Positions 4,539 through 5,834 of a stretch of DNA of 5,834 bases are shown here, one piece after another. Position 1 is the stretch's first letter, and each line of letters begins with the position of its first letter. The stretch covers positions 1-5,834 of the forward strand of contig JANXYE010000052.1 in the NCBI GenBank assembly GCA_025350285.1, read 5' to 3'. This DNA is from Chloroflexota bacterium (GTDB taxonomy: Bacteria > Chloroflexota > Dehalococcoidia > Tepidiformales > Tepidiformaceae). The position numbers were made by a program, and so were the translations under genes. The notes beneath the pieces were generated by a model. The model ran no database searches and was not told where the DNA came from. It was given only the letters and a program-made list of their open reading frames with translations.

Positions 4539-5415
4539 TAGGCGCGTGGCTGAAGACGGTGATCAGAATTCTGAGCAGAAGTTCTTGCGGCGGGTGGTTG
4601 CGCCTGGGCAAGGGCTCTACGAGCAGCTCGGGCGGACGCGGGATGTGTTGTCGGGCGATGCCGACGCGGCGGGCGAGCGGGCGATGGCGGAGTATGCCGG
4701 AGACGGCGAGGTCGATGCGCGCATCCTGGCTCAGCTCGGGCCGACCCCTTTGCTGGCGAACCCGGAGGCGTTTCCGGCGGCCCACCGGCGGTTGGCGCAC
4801 GCGCTCGAAGTGCTGGACCGCGAGGGATCGCGCGACCCGGATGTCCCGAATCTCTGGATCCTGGCGCCCGTGACCGAGTTTGTTGTCGAGTCTGTGGCGG
4901 ACTACATCAAGAAGTCGTATCTGCGACAGGTGGGGAACAGTACCCGGCGGCTCTACAACCGGCGCGAGGTGGCCAGCGCGCCGGGGTCGCCGGAACGGGT
5001 CATGTTGCGGCAGGCGCGGGTGGAGATGGATCGCCTAACCGCCGGGCTACCAGCGAGCGGAAATGGCCTGTTGGCGTTAGTCGCTGGCGGGGCGGTCCTT
5101 TCAGGCCTGGCGACGGTGCTGCGGTATGTCGGGGCGCTCTACCTGGGTAACTCGCTGGTGCTGCTCGTGGCGGCGGCGATCACGTTCGTGGTGGCGACGT
5201 TCGTGGCGGGTTCGCTGCTGCGCGGCGCGTCGATCGCGCGCCATCGTTCGCGGCTGATCATGCGACCGGCGCTGACGGACCTCTGGACGGCCGTCGGCAA
5301 CTGTGGCGACCCGCCCGAGGACGATGGTGACCTGATCGCGACGACAGCGGTGATCGTCACGGTGATCGCGTGGCTCATCCTGCCGACTAGTGCACTCGTG
5401 GTGTCGCTTTCGTAA
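4534..5415 (+). CDS. Uncharacterised three-helix membrane protein
   Basis: I do not recognise a named family. The 293-residue product (289 from the alternative GTG at 4546) has a soluble, charged N-terminal half of about 175 residues without a signal peptide. Three hydrophobic segments follow at about 178-203, 206-230 and 266-293, the last ending at the C-terminus. Between segments 2 and 3 is a loop with basic RGASIARHRSRL followed by acidic CGDPPEDDGD. SVADYIKKSYLRQV (120-133) and RRLYNRREVASAPGS (138-152) look amphipathic and could mark a membrane-proximal domain. By the positive-inside rule the N-terminal domain and the basic loop would both be cytoplasmic. No Shine-Dalgarno site precedes either start. 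It stands alone, with the IS remnant upstream and a promoter for the next gene downstream, so context gives no function. Confidence 0.8.
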   Translation: MLRRVAEDGDQNSEQKFLRRVVAPGQGLYEQLGRTRDVLSGDADAAGERAMAEYAGDGEVDARILAQLGPTPLLANPEAFPAAHRRLAHALEVLDREGSRDPDVPNLWILAPVTEFVVESVADYIKKSYLRQVGNSTRRLYNRREVASAPGSPERVMLRQARVEMDRLTAGLPASGNGLLALVAGGAVLSGLATVLRYVGALYLGNSLVLLVAAAITFVVATFVAGSLLRGASIARHRSRLIMRPALTDLWTAVGNCGDPPEDDGDLIATTAVIVTVIAWLILPTSALVVSLS

Positions 5416-5473
5416 CGTTGGGGTCGCGGCTGGACCTCAGTCTGCCGGCCGGTAAACGGATGGATCGAGGCTT

Positions 5474-5503
5474 TTGACTGGCCTTCGTGGCCCGGCCCAT
5501 ACT
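5474..5503 (+). promoter_or_regulatory. Sigma70-type promoter for the lipoprotein gene
   Basis: TTGACT (5474-5479, 5/6 to TTGACA), an 18-bp spacer, CATACT (5498-5503, 4/6 to TATAAT). Transcription would start near 5510, leaving a leader of about 100 nt before the ATG at 5612. It is the best -35/-10 pair in the window. Confidence 0.55.
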
Positions 5504-5538
5504 CACAGGGATCCGGACGATCCACGGTCTAGCCACCA

Positions 5539-5566
5539 GCGTGGCGCATGCCAGCAGGCGCCACGC
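5539..5566 (+). promoter_or_regulatory. 9-bp GC-rich hairpin in the 5' leader
   Basis: GCGTGGCGC (5539-5547), 10-nt loop, GCGCCACGC (5558-5566), ending 45 nt before the lipoprotein start. No T-run follows, so it is a poor intrinsic terminator, though it could still end the upstream membrane-protein transcript. If the promoter at 5474 is real, the hairpin lies in the new mRNA leader and may affect stability or translation. A GCATGCC direct repeat (5546 and 5571) overlaps and follows it. Confidence 0.55.
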
Positions 5567-5611
5567 CTGAGCATGCCGGGTGCGGAGTCCAGACGGGTCC
5601 GAGGGTTCCAG

Positions 5612-5834
5612 ATGACTTTTACCACGCGCCCGCGACAGCGGAGCATGCTCGTTCTCGCCACCGTCGTGTTCGGGGCGAGCGGCACCCTCCTGGCTGCGTG
5701 CGGCGGGAGTTCATCGAGTCCTGGCGGGGCGAGCACAGCGGCGGCGAGCGCATCGCCAGCAAGCGGCGGATCGGCGTCGTCGCCCACCACCTCCGCCAGC
5801 CGGAGCCCGGCAGCCGGTTCGGCGAAGACCGCCG
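5612..5834 (+). CDS. Secreted lipoprotein, N-terminal part (cut by window end)
   Basis: The frame runs from ATG at 5612 off the end of the window; 74 residues are visible. It begins with a basic n-region (TRPRQRS), a hydrophobic core (MLVLATVVFGASGTLL) and the lipobox LAAC, with the lipidated Cys at about residue 34, followed by GGSSSSPGG. A long Ser/Ala/Gly/Pro linker comes next. This is a type II (signal peptidase II) signal, placing the mature protein outside the cytoplasmic membrane on a flexible tether. Such a start is typical of solute-binding proteins and other surface lipoproteins; the functional domain lies beyond the window. A weak GAGGG lies 6 nt before the ATG. An internal Met at residue 12 is an alternative start that would keep the signal. 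The frame overlapping it on the minus strand (5503-5790) is a shadow. Confidence 0.8.
   Translation, partial: MTFTTRPRQRSMLVLATVVFGASGTLLAACGGSSSSPGGASTAAASASPASGGSASSPTTSASRSPAAGSAKTA

Noticed and set aside
3582..4541. Plus-strand open frame of about 319 residues
   Set aside because: It lies opposite the transposase remnant and its non-coding end, and its Pro/Ser/His-rich text shows no domain.
5503..5790. Minus-strand frame of 95 residues near the window end
   Set aside because: It is antisense to the lipoprotein signal sequence and leader hairpin, and has no recognisable domain or start signal.

Overview
This is a GC-rich bacterial window with strong third-position GC bias. It looks like chromosomal DNA of a Chloroflexota-type or similar high-GC soil bacterium. 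That guess rests on gene style, on candidate leaderless promoters, and on a C-rich palindromic repeat (half at 3500-3519, half at 4407-4434) of a kind I associate with Chloroflexota genomes. It is an inference, not a firm assignment. I see no rRNA, tRNA or CRISPR array.

Layout. (1) 6-1695, minus strand: a two-gene operon, a Nudix hydrolase followed 7 bp later by epoxyqueuosine reductase QueG. (2) 1696-1812: a divergent promoter region with a tandem heptamer array. (3) 1813-2814, plus: an M19 (renal/membrane dipeptidase family) metallopeptidase with all expected metal ligands. (4) 2815-2987: a repeat-filled convergent intergenic region with a 16-bp exact repeat, four GGGGCTAC copies, CGTGAGG repeats and two hairpins. 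(5) 2988-3452, minus: a pyridoxamine-5'-phosphate-oxidase-like FMN/F420 split-barrel protein. Its promoter is placed for a leaderless transcript. (6) 3500-4434: a palindromic C/G-rich repeat split by an internally deleted insertion sequence of the IS110/IS1111 type. (7) 4534-5415, plus: an unrecognised protein with three membrane segments. (8) 5416-5834: a sigma70-type promoter, a leader with a 9-bp hairpin, and the start of a lipoprotein gene that runs off the window.

The most interesting part is region 6. A decayed DEDD-transposase gene keeps its strong Shine-Dalgarno site and catalytic N-terminal domain, then breaks down through frameshifts. It sits between 11-bp inverted repeats that lie 4 and 7 bp inside a 7-bp direct repeat. 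Removing the 887 bp between the direct repeats rejoins a plausible intact palindromic repeat. About 330 bp of structured non-coding DNA, including a 13-bp-armed inverted repeat spanning 133 bp, remains between the broken gene and the element's right end. In IS1111-type elements this is where the guide RNA (seekRNA/bridge RNA) is encoded. The element therefore reads as a non-autonomous derivative that may keep both ends and the guide-RNA region.

The host genes are housekeeping or accessory metabolism (tRNA queuosine modification, nucleotide clean-up, peptide/amidohydrolase activity, flavin redox, envelope proteins). Apart from the queG-Nudix pair they do not form an obvious pathway.
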